A DNA stretch of 14,050 nt from Flavobacteriaceae bacterium (GTDB taxonomy: Bacteria > Bacteroidota > Bacteroidia > Flavobacteriales > Flavobacteriaceae). Below the pieces are notes generated by a model that did no database searches, was not told where the DNA came from, and was given only the letters and a program-made list of their open reading frames with translations. Position numbers and translations under genes: made by a program. Location: positions 1 through 14,050 of the forward strand of contig JAUWLK010000045.1 in the NCBI GenBank assembly GCA_030613745.1, written 5' to 3'. This document shows positions 6,643 through 13,759 of this stretch, one piece after another; position 1 is the stretch's first letter, and each line of letters begins with the position of its first letter.

Positions 6643-6728
6643 CAACATTCAAAAAATTTACTATTTATAAAATATTTTATCAAAAGTTAACATATATATA
6701 ATATTCAAAAAAAAATTACTGATGCGTT

Positions 6729-8249
6729 TTAGTTATTTAAAAAATATTTAGTGTTAAGTTCATTATATCCCGTTCTCCACATTAATGCAGCTTCTAAATA
6801 AATATGTTCCAAAATTGGTTTATCATCAGTTAAAACTATAGCATCAGCCAAATCAATTGCCGAAGGTTTAATCCATATATTATCAATCTCTGGATTTTCT
6901 TTAAATAGCCCTTTTTTGCAAATAAAAATCAAATTTCTACTTGCCTCTTCCCCAGGTGTAGCAATTAAATGTACACTAAAATTTTCGCTAATTAAAGTTT
7001 TATAAATAGATCGTGCTGCTTTACCCGTACTTCCACTAATAAATCCATAAAAATTAACAGTTAATATCCCGTCATTTGTTAACTTTTTTTTAATTTCATA
7101 AAATGCTTCTTTTGTCAATAAATGTATTGGAGGTGTTTCACTGTGATACAAATCATAAATAATTATATCGTATTTTTTATTAGTGGTATTTATAAAATGT
7201 CTTGCATCATCAACAATTACCTTTACACTATCATTAATATAAAAATACTTTTTAGCCAGCATTTCAATTCGTTTATCAAGTTCAACCACATCAACTTTCA
7301 AGTTATTAAACACCAATTGCTTGTATAAAGTACCTCCTCCTAAACCCAACAATAGCGCATTATCACCTTTTCGAAAAGCGAGGATATTCTTAGTTAAAAT
7401 ATTTACATAATCCCAATAACTTACAAAAGGATTTTCTTTATCCATCACCGTTTGAGATATGTTATTAACAAGTAATTCTCTATAAATTTTCGAAGTATTA
7501 TCAGAATGATTTATCATCTCTCTATCTACAACTTTTATTTCTCCTAAAATTCCTTCTGATCTATAAATTATTTTTTTATTCGTTTTATCCTTATAAAAAC
7601 TAAGTAATAAAATAGCAACAATTATAATTATTAAGTTACTGACTTTTAATGATCTGGTAACAAAAAATAAGATTATTGATGTTAAGATTACTATGAATCC
7701 ATAAACATACAAAGTCATGGTTATTCCAAATTGCGGGAATGAATAAAACCCAATTGTAAAAGTTACAATTATCCCTCCAAAAGTGGATACAGCATAAACA
7801 TTTCCACTACTTTTTCCTGATCCTTCAACCTCGTTTGTTATCAAATTAATGATTAATGGTGAAGTTGCTCCAAATAACATTAGAGGAATAAATAAAAAAC
7901 AACATAAAGAAATAACTGTTCCTATTAATAAATTTAATCTTATGGTAAAGGGCAAAATAATTCCACTAATAATTGGAGTTAAAACAATCAATACACCTCC
8001 AATAAACATCAGCCAAAAAACAATTTCCTTTTTTTTATATTTTGATGATATATAGCCTCCTAGATAATAACCACTCATTAAAGCTGTAAGTGTTACACCT
8101 AGTACAGATGCCCACACATAAATTGAAGTACCAAAAAAAGGAGATAAAATTTTTGCGCTCGATAATTCAACACACATAACTGCTCCTCCTTCAACAAAAG
8201 CAAGGGCAAACAGAAATTTTTTTAAAATATCGTTTCTTATTGGTTTCAT
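6729..8249 (-). CDS. Membrane protein fused to a spermidine-synthase-like domain
   Basis: A 506-residue protein of the fused transporter-like/spermidine synthase type. The N-terminal part has about seven membrane helices (near 8-28, 42-66, 76-100, 106-134, 149-172, 176-197, 203-219). The C-terminal part (about 230-450) is a Rossmann-type aminopropyltransferase fold with LGLGGG (301-306), VELD (322-325, acidic end of strand 2), VDDARHF (346-352), YDIIIYDLYH (360-369) and a closing LTDDKPILEH. In true SpeE the glycine loop reads GGGDG; here it is GGGTL, so one substrate-binding Asp is lost, and the usual D-S/T of the catalytic loop is D-L. It is probably a nucleotide- or polyamine-related transferase at the membrane of unknown substrate. 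It stands alone, with no polyamine genes beside it and no clear promoter. Confidence 0.85.
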   Translation of the reverse strand: MKPIRNDILKKFLFALAFVEGGAVMCVELSSAKILSPFFGTSIYVWASVLGVTLTALMSGYYLGGYISSKYKKKEIVFWLMFIGGVLIVLTPIISGIILPFTIRLNLLIGTVISLCCFLFIPLMLFGATSPLIINLITNEVEGSGKSSGNVYAVSTFGGIIVTFTIGFYSFPQFGITMTLYVYGFIVILTSIILFFVTRSLKVSNLIIIIVAILLLSFYKDKTNKKIIYRSEGILGEIKVVDREMINHSDNTSKIYRELLVNNISQTVMDKENPFVSYWDYVNILTKNILAFRKGDNALLLGLGGGTLYKQLVFNNLKVDVVELDKRIEMLAKKYFYINDSVKVIVDDARHFINTTNKKYDIIIYDLYHSETPPIHLLTKEAFYEIKKKLTNDGILTVNFYGFISGSTGKAARSIYKTLISENFSVHLIATPGEEASRNLIFICKKGLFKENPEIDNIWIKPSAIDLADAIVLTDDKPILEHIYLEAALMWRTGYNELNTKYFLNN

Positions 8250-8416
8250 TGATTTGGTTAAATTTTATATGGAAAAACTATAATCATTTGTCCGCTGATA
8301 AATTATTTCTAAAAATAGAAAAGCCTTAAATATATTCAACCAATATACTAAATTAGTTATTCATTATATAAACGGAATTCAACTTATTAAATTTGATCCA
8401 TTTTATGAAAATTAAA
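8250..8416. other. Intergenic stretch with nothing recognised
   Basis: AT-rich spacer between the start of the spermidine-synthase-like gene and the tRNA terminator. I see no open frame of interest on either strand, no repeat, and no exact TAnnTTTG box facing the minus-strand gene, whose promoter should lie here. Confidence 0.5.
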
Positions 8417-8455
8417 AAATCCGCAAATATCTTATTTTTAGACATTTGCGGATTT
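8417..8455 (-). terminator. Intrinsic terminator of the tRNA gene
   Basis: Perfect 12-bp inverted repeat AAATCCGCAAAT / ATTTGCGGATTT around a 15-base loop, followed on the minus strand by TTTTAATTTT. It begins 5 bases after the tRNA 3' end, as is usual for single tRNA units. Confidence 0.8.
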
Positions 8456-8460
8456 AATTG

Positions 8461-8534
8461 TGGTCCCACAAGGGCTCGAACCTTGGACCCCCTGATTATG
8501 AGTCAGGTGCTCTAACCAGCTGAGCTATGGGACC
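8461..8534 (-). tRNA. tRNA with CAU anticodon, probably Met (elongator) or Ile2
   Basis: The minus strand folds into a complete cloverleaf: acceptor GGTCCCA / TGGGACC, discriminator A, D arm GCTC-AGCTGGTTA-GAGC, anticodon arm CCTGA-CTCATAA-TCAGG with anticodon CAT, five-base variable loop, and T arm CAAGG-TTCGAGC-CCTTG. CCA is not encoded. A CAT anticodon outside an initiator context may be elongator methionine, or isoleucine after lysidine modification by TilS; the acceptor lacks the initiator's first-pair mismatch, so it is not the initiator. I favour Met from recollection of flavobacterial tRNAs but cannot settle it. It is a single unit with its own terminator. Confidence 0.92.
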
Positions 8535-8547
8535 TAAAATTGGAGTG

Positions 8548-8578
8548 CAATATTACTGTTTTTTTAGATTATGTACAA
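8548..8578 (-). promoter_or_regulatory. Candidate promoter of the tRNA gene
   Basis: On the minus strand TTG (8576-8578), a 20-base spacer, then TAATATTG (8548-8555), one base away from TAnnTTTG. The transcript would start about 7 bases before the mature tRNA 5' end. Confidence 0.4.
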
Positions 8579-8596
8579 TATTTATTTATGTTTTAT

Positions 8597-8604
8597 TATT
8601 TTTG
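8597..8604 (+). promoter_or_regulatory. Candidate -7 box for the outer-membrane protein gene
   Basis: TATTTTTG matches TAnnTTTG exactly and would start transcription near 8610, about 24 bases before the ATG at 8634. No TTG is seen at the -33 distance. Confidence 0.4.
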
Positions 8605-8633
8605 AAATGTAATTCAATCTAATACTATATTAT

Positions 8634-9230
8634 ATGTTTGAAAAACTTTCTTTACTCGTCTTAGCTTTTTTATTAACTTTTACTATCCAAGCTCAAGAGA
8701 AAGTAGTTATTGAGAACAACCCAAACTATAAATTTCAATCTGACAAGAATAAAACGACTCAAACAACAGTTGTAAAACAAAAGACATATGCATTCCAACC
8801 TTATTGGAGCTTTGGTGGTAATATTGGTCTTGCCTTTTGGAATGGAGGGGCAGATATTTTAATTGCACCTAAAGCTTATTATCATATTACACCACATTTT
8901 TTTACAGGTATGGGTTTAACCTATATGTATTCTAAAAACAGTAGCTATTATCAATCAGACTATTATGACTATAGTTCTAATTCATTTGGTGGAAGTGCAA
9001 TGCTTGGATTCAGACCTATACGTTTTTTACAATTTACTGTTGAATATGAAGGATTAAATACAAATTATAGTGGATATTATACAGATAATTATTGGAATAA
9101 TGCTTTATATTTAGGAGCTTCATTTGTAAGTGGACATGTTGCTTTTGGATTTCAATATGATGTTTTATATAGTTCTAATTATAGTCCATACCGTTCGGCA
9201 TGGACACCGGTTATAAGTTTCTATTTTTAA
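8634..9230 (+). CDS. Outer-membrane beta-barrel protein
   Basis: A 198-residue secreted protein. Residues 1-20 are a signal peptide with likely cleavage at IQA|QE. A polar segment follows (about 21-52). From about 57 to the end come alternating strands rich in Tyr, Phe, Trp and Gly (WSFGGNIGLAFW, IAPKAYYHI, GMGLTYMYS, GGSAMLGFRPI, QFTVEYEGL, NNALYLGASF, HVAFGFQYDVLY), and the protein ends in phenylalanine (VISFYF), the usual outer-membrane assembly signal. This suggests a small barrel of about eight strands. It resembles a flavobacterial family whose members are, as I recall, sometimes mislabelled alpha-ketoglutarate decarboxylase; nothing here supports that enzyme. The last 20 bases overlap the end of the converging gene. 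Confidence 0.8.
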   Translation: MFEKLSLLVLAFLLTFTIQAQEKVVIENNPNYKFQSDKNKTTQTTVVKQKTYAFQPYWSFGGNIGLAFWNGGADILIAPKAYYHITPHFFTGMGLTYMYSKNSSYYQSDYYDYSSNSFGGSAMLGFRPIRFLQFTVEYEGLNTNYSGYYTDNYWNNALYLGASFVSGHVAFGFQYDVLYSSNYSPYRSAWTPVISFYF

Positions 9231-9564
9231 ACCATACTTTTTGCCATTCTTTTCTTAATATCAAAATAGCAACTTTTTCTGTCAAAATATTTAATTCTAA
9301 ACCTTGTAATTCTATAATTTGTTTCTCAGGAATATCTATTCTGTATAATAAGTTTACATAATCAGAAAATTTATTATTGATCAAATCGATTAATAACTCT
9401 TTTAAATTAATTACAACGTTTTTAGGAGTGCTATTCTCATTTAAATTATAATCAACTCCAACTAATTGCAAATCCTTATTAATTTGTTGAATTAGTTTTT
9501 TCAACAAATCATCTTTTTGAATTTGGTTTAATAACTGTAAAACGTTTTTATTTTCAGATAACAT
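9211..9564 (-). CDS. Conserved hypothetical protein beside prenyl synthase
   Basis: A 117-residue protein of unknown function. It has no signal peptide, membrane helix or catalytic motif. It appears mostly helical: residues 5-33 form an amphipathic Leu/Lys-rich stretch, then NLKELLIDLI (53-62), a YVNLLYRIDIPEKQI segment (69-83), and an end helix with ILRKEWQKVWFKN (102-114). I recall small proteins of the same shape, with LYxIDVxEK and LKREWQKVxF, downstream of other genes in many Bacteroidota, so it seems to be a genuine family. Its ATG overlaps the stop of the prenyl synthase gene by one base (TAATG), which suggests translational coupling. Its own stop lies 20 bases inside the converging barrel-protein gene. 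Confidence 0.75.
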   Translation of the reverse strand: MLSENKNVLQLLNQIQKDDLLKKLIQQINKDLQLVGVDYNLNENSTPKNVVINLKELLIDLINNKFSDYVNLLYRIDIPEKQIIELQGLELNILTEKVAILILRKEWQKVWFKNRNL

Positions 9565-10541
9565 TATTTATTTCTATACATTAAGCTTTTACCAAATTTT
9601 ACAAATACTTCTTTTTTAATATTTGAAATTGAAAGATTATCAATATTTTCAAAAGCCATCAATGAATATTTTTTAATCTCAATTTGTAATAATTCGGGTA
9701 ATTGATACTTATCAAACAAAAATTTTACATTTTCAATTTTATTTTTTGATGTACTATTTTTTGAATACAACTTTAATAATTCTTTTTTATCTTTCTTAGA
9801 GGCTAATTCAAGTGCTTTTATATACAAAAAGGTTTTTTTGTTTTCCAATATATCTCCTCCTACTTTTTTCCCAATTTTTTCATCACCAAAAACATCTAAA
9901 TAATCGTCTTGTAATTGAAAAGCAATTCCTAAATGTAATCCAAAATTATAAATTTGCTTCATATCCTGCTCACTTGCATTTGAAATAATTGCTCCCATTT
10001 GTAAAGAACAAGCCAATAATACAGCAGTTTTAAAGCTTATCATTTTTATATATTCTTTTAATGATACATCATTTCTTGTTTCAAAATCCATATCGTATTG
10101 TTGACCTTCGCAAATTTGTAAAGCGGTTTTATTAAATAATGTATGTAATTTTTTAAAAGTATGATCATCATACAATTCCAACATCTGATAAGACATAATC
10201 ATCAATGCATCTCCCGATAAAATTCCAATATTTTCATCCCATTTTATATGCACTGTTTCCTTACCTCTTCTTAAAGGTGCCTTATCCATTATATCATCAT
10301 GAATTAGGGTGAAATTATGAAACATTTCAATTGCTGTAGCCGCTTGCAATGCATCTTTATAATTACCCCCAAACAACTCACAACTCATAAGCGTTAGAAT
10401 TGGTCTAATCCTTTTGCCTCCCAATTGTAAAATATAATGAATAGGTTCATATAAATTCTTTGGGGCAATAAACTTATTATCTTCTTTAATCTTTTTAGAT
10501 AAAAATTCTAAAAAAAGTAATTTATAATCTTGTAATTCCAA
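9564..10541 (-). CDS. Polyprenyl diphosphate synthase (short-chain, probably C20)
   Basis: Trans-prenyltransferase that condenses isopentenyl diphosphate with allylic diphosphates. The 325-residue protein has GGKRIRP (41-47), the first Asp-rich motif DDIMD (82-86) followed by the Arg pair LRRGKE, and the second motif DDYLD (212-216) in FQLQDDYLDVFGD, then GKKVGGD. The first motif has no two-residue insertion, unlike bacterial FPP synthases of the IspA type, and the fifth residue upstream is Phe77, a position known to limit chains to about C20 in archaeal-type GGPP synthases. A geranylgeranyl product is therefore inferred, for menaquinone or carotenoid supply. The start at 10541 lies about 38 bases after a TATATTTG box. 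The gene diverges from the TetR operon. Confidence 0.92.
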   Translation of the reverse strand: MELQDYKLLFLEFLSKKIKEDNKFIAPKNLYEPIHYILQLGGKRIRPILTLMSCELFGGNYKDALQAATAIEMFHNFTLIHDDIMDKAPLRRGKETVHIKWDENIGILSGDALMIMSYQMLELYDDHTFKKLHTLFNKTALQICEGQQYDMDFETRNDVSLKEYIKMISFKTAVLLACSLQMGAIISNASEQDMKQIYNFGLHLGIAFQLQDDYLDVFGDEKIGKKVGGDILENKKTFLYIKALELASKKDKKELLKLYSKNSTSKNKIENVKFLFDKYQLPELLQIEIKKYSLMAFENIDNLSISNIKKEVFVKFGKSLMYRNK

Positions 10542-10578
10542 ATTTTCAATATTTTATGTAAAAGTACTTTAATCTGAA

Positions 10579-10586
10579 CAAATATA
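10579..10586 (-). promoter_or_regulatory. Candidate -7 box for the prenyl synthase gene
   Basis: Minus-strand TATATTTG is an exact TAnnTTTG match, placing the transcript start near 10574 and a leader of about 33 bases. The -33 region falls on the AAACTTT repeat at 10606-10612 and shows no TTG, so a protein bound to the TetR-type operator could affect this promoter too. Confidence 0.45.
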
Positions 10587-10605
10587 TAAATAATGTTAAA
10601 AATAT

Positions 10606-10640
10606 AAACTTTGGAAACTTTTTTTGTTTTTAAAGTTTCC
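10606..10640. promoter_or_regulatory. Probable TetR operator (inverted repeat plus extra half-site)
   Basis: A perfect 9-bp inverted repeat, GGAAACTTT (10613-10621) and AAAGTTTCC (10632-10640), with a 10-base T-rich centre. A further direct half-site AAACTTT lies at 10606-10612. The repeat covers the -33 element and spacer of the promoter of the regulator gene, the typical position for an autorepressor of the TetR family. The size, about 28 bp overall, also fits. Binding is inferred from position and symmetry alone. Confidence 0.65.
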
Positions 10641-10655
10641 TTTTTATTATATTTG
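10623..10655 (+). promoter_or_regulatory. Promoter of the TetR-efflux operon
   Basis: TTTG (10623-10626), a 21-base spacer and TATATTTG (10648-10655) form a textbook Bacteroidota promoter. The start would fall near 10660, only a few bases before the ATG at 10663, so the message has almost no leader. Confidence 0.7.
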
Positions 10656-10662
10656 CACTCTT

Positions 10663-11259
10663 ATGAAAGAAAAAATACTAAAAAAAGCAATTGATTTATT
10701 TTTGAATTTTGGATTTAAAAGTGTAACCATGGATGATATTGCTAAAGAATTAGCAATATCAAAAAAAACTATCTACACTCATTTTTCTACAAAATTAAAA
10801 TTAGTCAAAGCCACTACTTTTTATGTATTTGAAAAAATAAATTCTGGTATTAGTGATATCTGTACCGTAAACCAGAACCCAATTGAAGAAGTTTATTTGA
10901 TAAAATCTTTAGTTACAGAGCAATTAAAAGGTGAAAAAAATTCTCCTCAATATCAATTACAAAAGTATTATCCAAAAATATTTGAAACATTAAAACAAAA
11001 ACAATTTGAATCTGTCAACGAATGTATTACAGCTAATTTAAAAAAAGGTATTGAACAAGGGTTTTATCGAAAAGAAATTGATATTGATCTCATAACAAGA
11101 CTATACTTTAACGGAATTATGGGTATTAAAAATGTTGATCTATTTCAGGTAAATAAATTTTCAAGCACCTATTTAATGGATAGCTATTTAGAATATCATA
11201 TCCGAGCAATCGCAACTGAAAAAGGACTAAAAATTTTACAAAAAATATTAAAAAAATGA
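10663..11259 (+). CDS. TetR/AcrR family repressor of the efflux operon
   Basis: A 198-residue regulator of standard length. Residues 4-45 form the TetR DNA-binding domain: KILKKAIDLFLNFGFKSVTM, then DDIAKELAISKKTIYTHF with the recognition helix about 33-41. The remaining all-helical part (about 50-195) is the ligand and dimer domain, too variable to identify a ligand. The frame opens earlier, at 10624, but that would run through the promoter and -7 box, so the ATG at 10663 is used. Its stop overlaps the start of the TolC-type gene (ATGA, 11256-11259), pointing to translational coupling. It most likely represses its own operon through the inverted repeat at 10613-10640, with a pump substrate or related compound releasing it. 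Confidence 0.92.
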   Translation: MKEKILKKAIDLFLNFGFKSVTMDDIAKELAISKKTIYTHFSTKLKLVKATTFYVFEKINSGISDICTVNQNPIEEVYLIKSLVTEQLKGEKNSPQYQLQKYYPKIFETLKQKQFESVNECITANLKKGIEQGFYRKEIDIDLITRLYFNGIMGIKNVDLFQVNKFSSTYLMDSYLEYHIRAIATEKGLKILQKILKK

Positions 11260-12593
11260 AGAAAATAATAATTTTATTACTTTTTCTTTCCTCTGTTTAT
11301 TTTATTGAAGCACAAGAAAATAGTTACTCGTTTACATTGAATGAAGCTGTAAATTTTGCATTAAAAAACAATTATACTGCAAAAACTTCAAAACTTGATA
11401 TTGAAGCTGCTGAAAAAAAGAAATGGGAAACAACTACTATGGGTTTACCTCAAATTGATGGTGCTATAGATTATCAAAATTTTATTAAACAAGGGATTAC
11501 TTTGATTCCAAGTGAGATCTTTGGCGGGCCTCCAGGTGAATTTGAAGAAGTAACATTTGGAACCAAACAAAATTTAAATGCTACAGTAACTTTAACTCAA
11601 CTTCTGTTTGATGGATCATACCTTGTAGGTTTACAATCAGCAAAAACATATTTAAAAATTTCAAACCTAGCTAAAGTAAAGACTGATCAAAACATACGAG
11701 AAGCGGTTATAAATGCTTATGGAAATGTTCTAATTGCACAAGAAACTATTTTAATTCTGGAAAAGAATAAGGTAATATTAGAAAAAAACCTTAATGAAAC
11801 CAAAGTTATATTAGAAAATGGCTTAGCGGAAGTTCAAGATGTTGAGCAACAGCAAATAACTTTATCTACAATTGACAATCAATTAAATAAAGCCAAACGA
11901 TTCGAAACTATAGCAAAAAAGATGTTCAATCTAACTCTAGGAATACCTATTGAAATCCCTGTTGAATTGAATGATAATTTAGAATTTCTCGCTTTAAATA
12001 GTTCTGATTTAAATTTAATAAATACATCGTTTGATTTAAATAATCATATTGATTATAAAATTGCTGACAACAAAGTAGTTTCTGAAGAGTTATTTGTGAA
12101 ATTTGAAAAAAGTCAAGCTCTACCTTCTTTGAATGCATTTATTAATTATTCCAAATACGCTAATAATGACAATAATGTTTTCTTTAAAAATGATGGTAAT
12201 TGGTTTGATTCTTCTCTTTTTGGAGTTAGCTTAAATGTACCCATTTTTAGTAGTTTACAAAGAAGTTCAAGAACACAACAAGCAAAAATAAGTTTGATGC
12301 AATCTGAAATTGAACTAACAGAAACATCTCAAAAACTAAAATTACAAGTAATCACAGCTAAAAACAAATACCAATTTTCTTTAGATCAATATCAAACATC
12401 AAAACAAAACCTGGTTTTGGCTGAGAGTATTGCAGAAAAAGAACAAATTAAATTTTTTGAAGGCTTAAGCTCAAGCTTTAACTTAACTAATGCTCAAAAC
12501 CAACTATATAATAAACAACAAGAATATATACAATCTATATTGCAAATTATACAAACCAAAGTAGAATTAGAAAACGCACTTAATATTTATTAA
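11256..12593 (+). CDS. TolC-type outer membrane efflux protein
   Basis: Outer-membrane channel of a tripartite efflux pump. The 445-residue protein begins with a signal peptide (residues 1-19, cleavage likely IEA|QE). The mature part has the OEP repeat structure: SFTLNEAVNFALKNNYTAKT (about 25-44), long coiled-coil helices rich in Lys, Glu and Gln (about 130-225 and 345-440), and beta segments such as FGTKQNLNATVTLTQLLFDG (about 100-120) and SLFGVSLNVPIFSS (about 323-336), the latter in the second repeat of the trimeric barrel. It overlaps the regulator gene by 4 bases and precedes the adaptor gene by one base. Channel order ahead of adaptor and pump is usual in this phylum. Confidence 0.93.
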   Translation: MKKIIILLLFLSSVYFIEAQENSYSFTLNEAVNFALKNNYTAKTSKLDIEAAEKKKWETTTMGLPQIDGAIDYQNFIKQGITLIPSEIFGGPPGEFEEVTFGTKQNLNATVTLTQLLFDGSYLVGLQSAKTYLKISNLAKVKTDQNIREAVINAYGNVLIAQETILILEKNKVILEKNLNETKVILENGLAEVQDVEQQQITLSTIDNQLNKAKRFETIAKKMFNLTLGIPIEIPVELNDNLEFLALNSSDLNLINTSFDLNNHIDYKIADNKVVSEELFVKFEKSQALPSLNAFINYSKYANNDNNVFFKNDGNWFDSSLFGVSLNVPIFSSLQRSSRTQQAKISLMQSEIELTETSQKLKLQVITAKNKYQFSLDQYQTSKQNLVLAESIAEKEQIKFFEGLSSSFNLTNAQNQLYNKQQEYIQSILQIIQTKVELENALNIY

Positions 12594-12594
12594 A

Positions 12595-13728
12595 ATGAAA
12601 CATACAATTATTCTTTTATTCATTTTTATCTTATCTTTTTCATGTAATGAAGAAGTCAAAACCTCTGAATCATTAGTAGAATTACAAAATAAAAAAACAG
12701 CTATTATAAAAAATATAGATAGTTTAAATACTATTTTAAAAAATATTGAAAAAAATATTGAAAAATTAGATGGTACTAAAAAATTACAAGCTGTTTCAAT
12801 TTCACTCCCAAAAACTGAAAATTTCAAACATTATATTGAAATTCAAGGAGTTGTAAAAGCCGATAAGAATATTGAAATCAAACCAGAATTAGGAGGCACG
12901 GTGCTTAAAATAAATGTAATTGAAGGACAAAAAGTAAAAAAAGGACAACTTTTAATTCATTTGGACGATTCTTCTTTACAAAATAAAATTACAGAAATCA
13001 ATACTCAATTGTCTTTGGCTAAAACTACTTTTGAAAGACAAAAACGTTTATGGGATCAAAAAATTGGTTCTGAAATGCAATTTTTACAAGCAAAAGCTCA
13101 ATTAGAAGGTTTAGAAAACAACAAAGCAACACTTGATAATCAGGTTTCAAAAATGAGAATTACTGCTCCTTTTTCTGGAATAGTTGATGAAATATTTCCT
13201 AAAAAAGGAGAATTAACAAACCCCCAACTTCCTGTAATCAGATTAGTAAATTTAGATAAAGTGTATATTGAAGCCGATGTTACTGAAACTTATTTGCCTT
13301 TTATAAAGGTAGGAAATGAAGCCTTAATTTCTTTTCCATCAATCAATAAAGAAATCAAATCTAAAATTGCTCTAATTGGAAATGTAATTAATCCAAATAA
13401 CAGAAGTTTTAAAACAAAAATAAATATCAAAAATAGTGACAATACACTAAAACCAAATTTGTTAGCCGATATAAAAATTATTGATTTTGAAGCAAATGGT
13501 CTTATTATTTCATCATCTTTAATTCAAAAAAATAAACAAGGTGATAATTATGTTTATACCGTAAGTAATAAAAACTCAGAATACGTGGTTTCAAAAAAGC
13601 TAGTGAAAATTACTAAAGAGTACGATCAATACTCACTAATTAAAAGCGGATTAAAAATGAGTGACACTTTAATTGACAAAGGAGCTAGAATTGTTAAGGA
13701 TGGTGAATTGGTTAAAATAACAAACTAA
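12595..13728 (+). CDS. RND efflux periplasmic adaptor, lipoprotein
   Basis: Membrane fusion protein (HlyD/AcrA type) joining the RND pump to the TolC-type channel. The 377-residue protein starts with a lipoprotein signal (ILSFSC, lipidation at Cys17). A predicted coiled coil follows (about 25-60, LVELQNKKTAIIKNIDSLNT onward), common in Bacteroidota adaptors. Then come the first half of the lipoyl domain (about 78-125, VKADKNIEIKPELGGTV and VIEGQKVKKGQLL), an alpha hairpin (about 128-180, with RLWDQKIGSEMQFLQAKAQL), the second lipoyl half (RITAPFSGIVDEIFPKKGEL), a beta barrel (about 215-300) and the membrane-proximal domain to the end. It sits between the channel and pump genes with gaps of 1 and 31 bases. 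The Cys is followed by acidic residues (CNEE); see findings. Confidence 0.94.
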   Translation: MKHTIILLFIFILSFSCNEEVKTSESLVELQNKKTAIIKNIDSLNTILKNIEKNIEKLDGTKKLQAVSISLPKTENFKHYIEIQGVVKADKNIEIKPELGGTVLKINVIEGQKVKKGQLLIHLDDSSLQNKITEINTQLSLAKTTFERQKRLWDQKIGSEMQFLQAKAQLEGLENNKATLDNQVSKMRITAPFSGIVDEIFPKKGELTNPQLPVIRLVNLDKVYIEADVTETYLPFIKVGNEALISFPSINKEIKSKIALIGNVINPNNRSFKTKINIKNSDNTLKPNLLADIKIIDFEANGLIISSSLIQKNKQGDNYVYTVSNKNSEYVVSKKLVKITKEYDQYSLIKSGLKMSDTLIDKGARIVKDGELVKITN

Positions 13729-13759
13729 TTATTGGTTTAATAAATTGAAGATTCATATA

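Noticed and set aside
6667..6680. Palindrome ATAAAATATTTTAT
   Set aside because: Pure A/T palindromes of this size are expected by chance in such AT-rich spacer.
10624..10662. Upstream start for the TetR gene
   Set aside because: The extra 13 residues would be encoded by the promoter spacer and -7 box; the family-like N-terminus begins at 10663.
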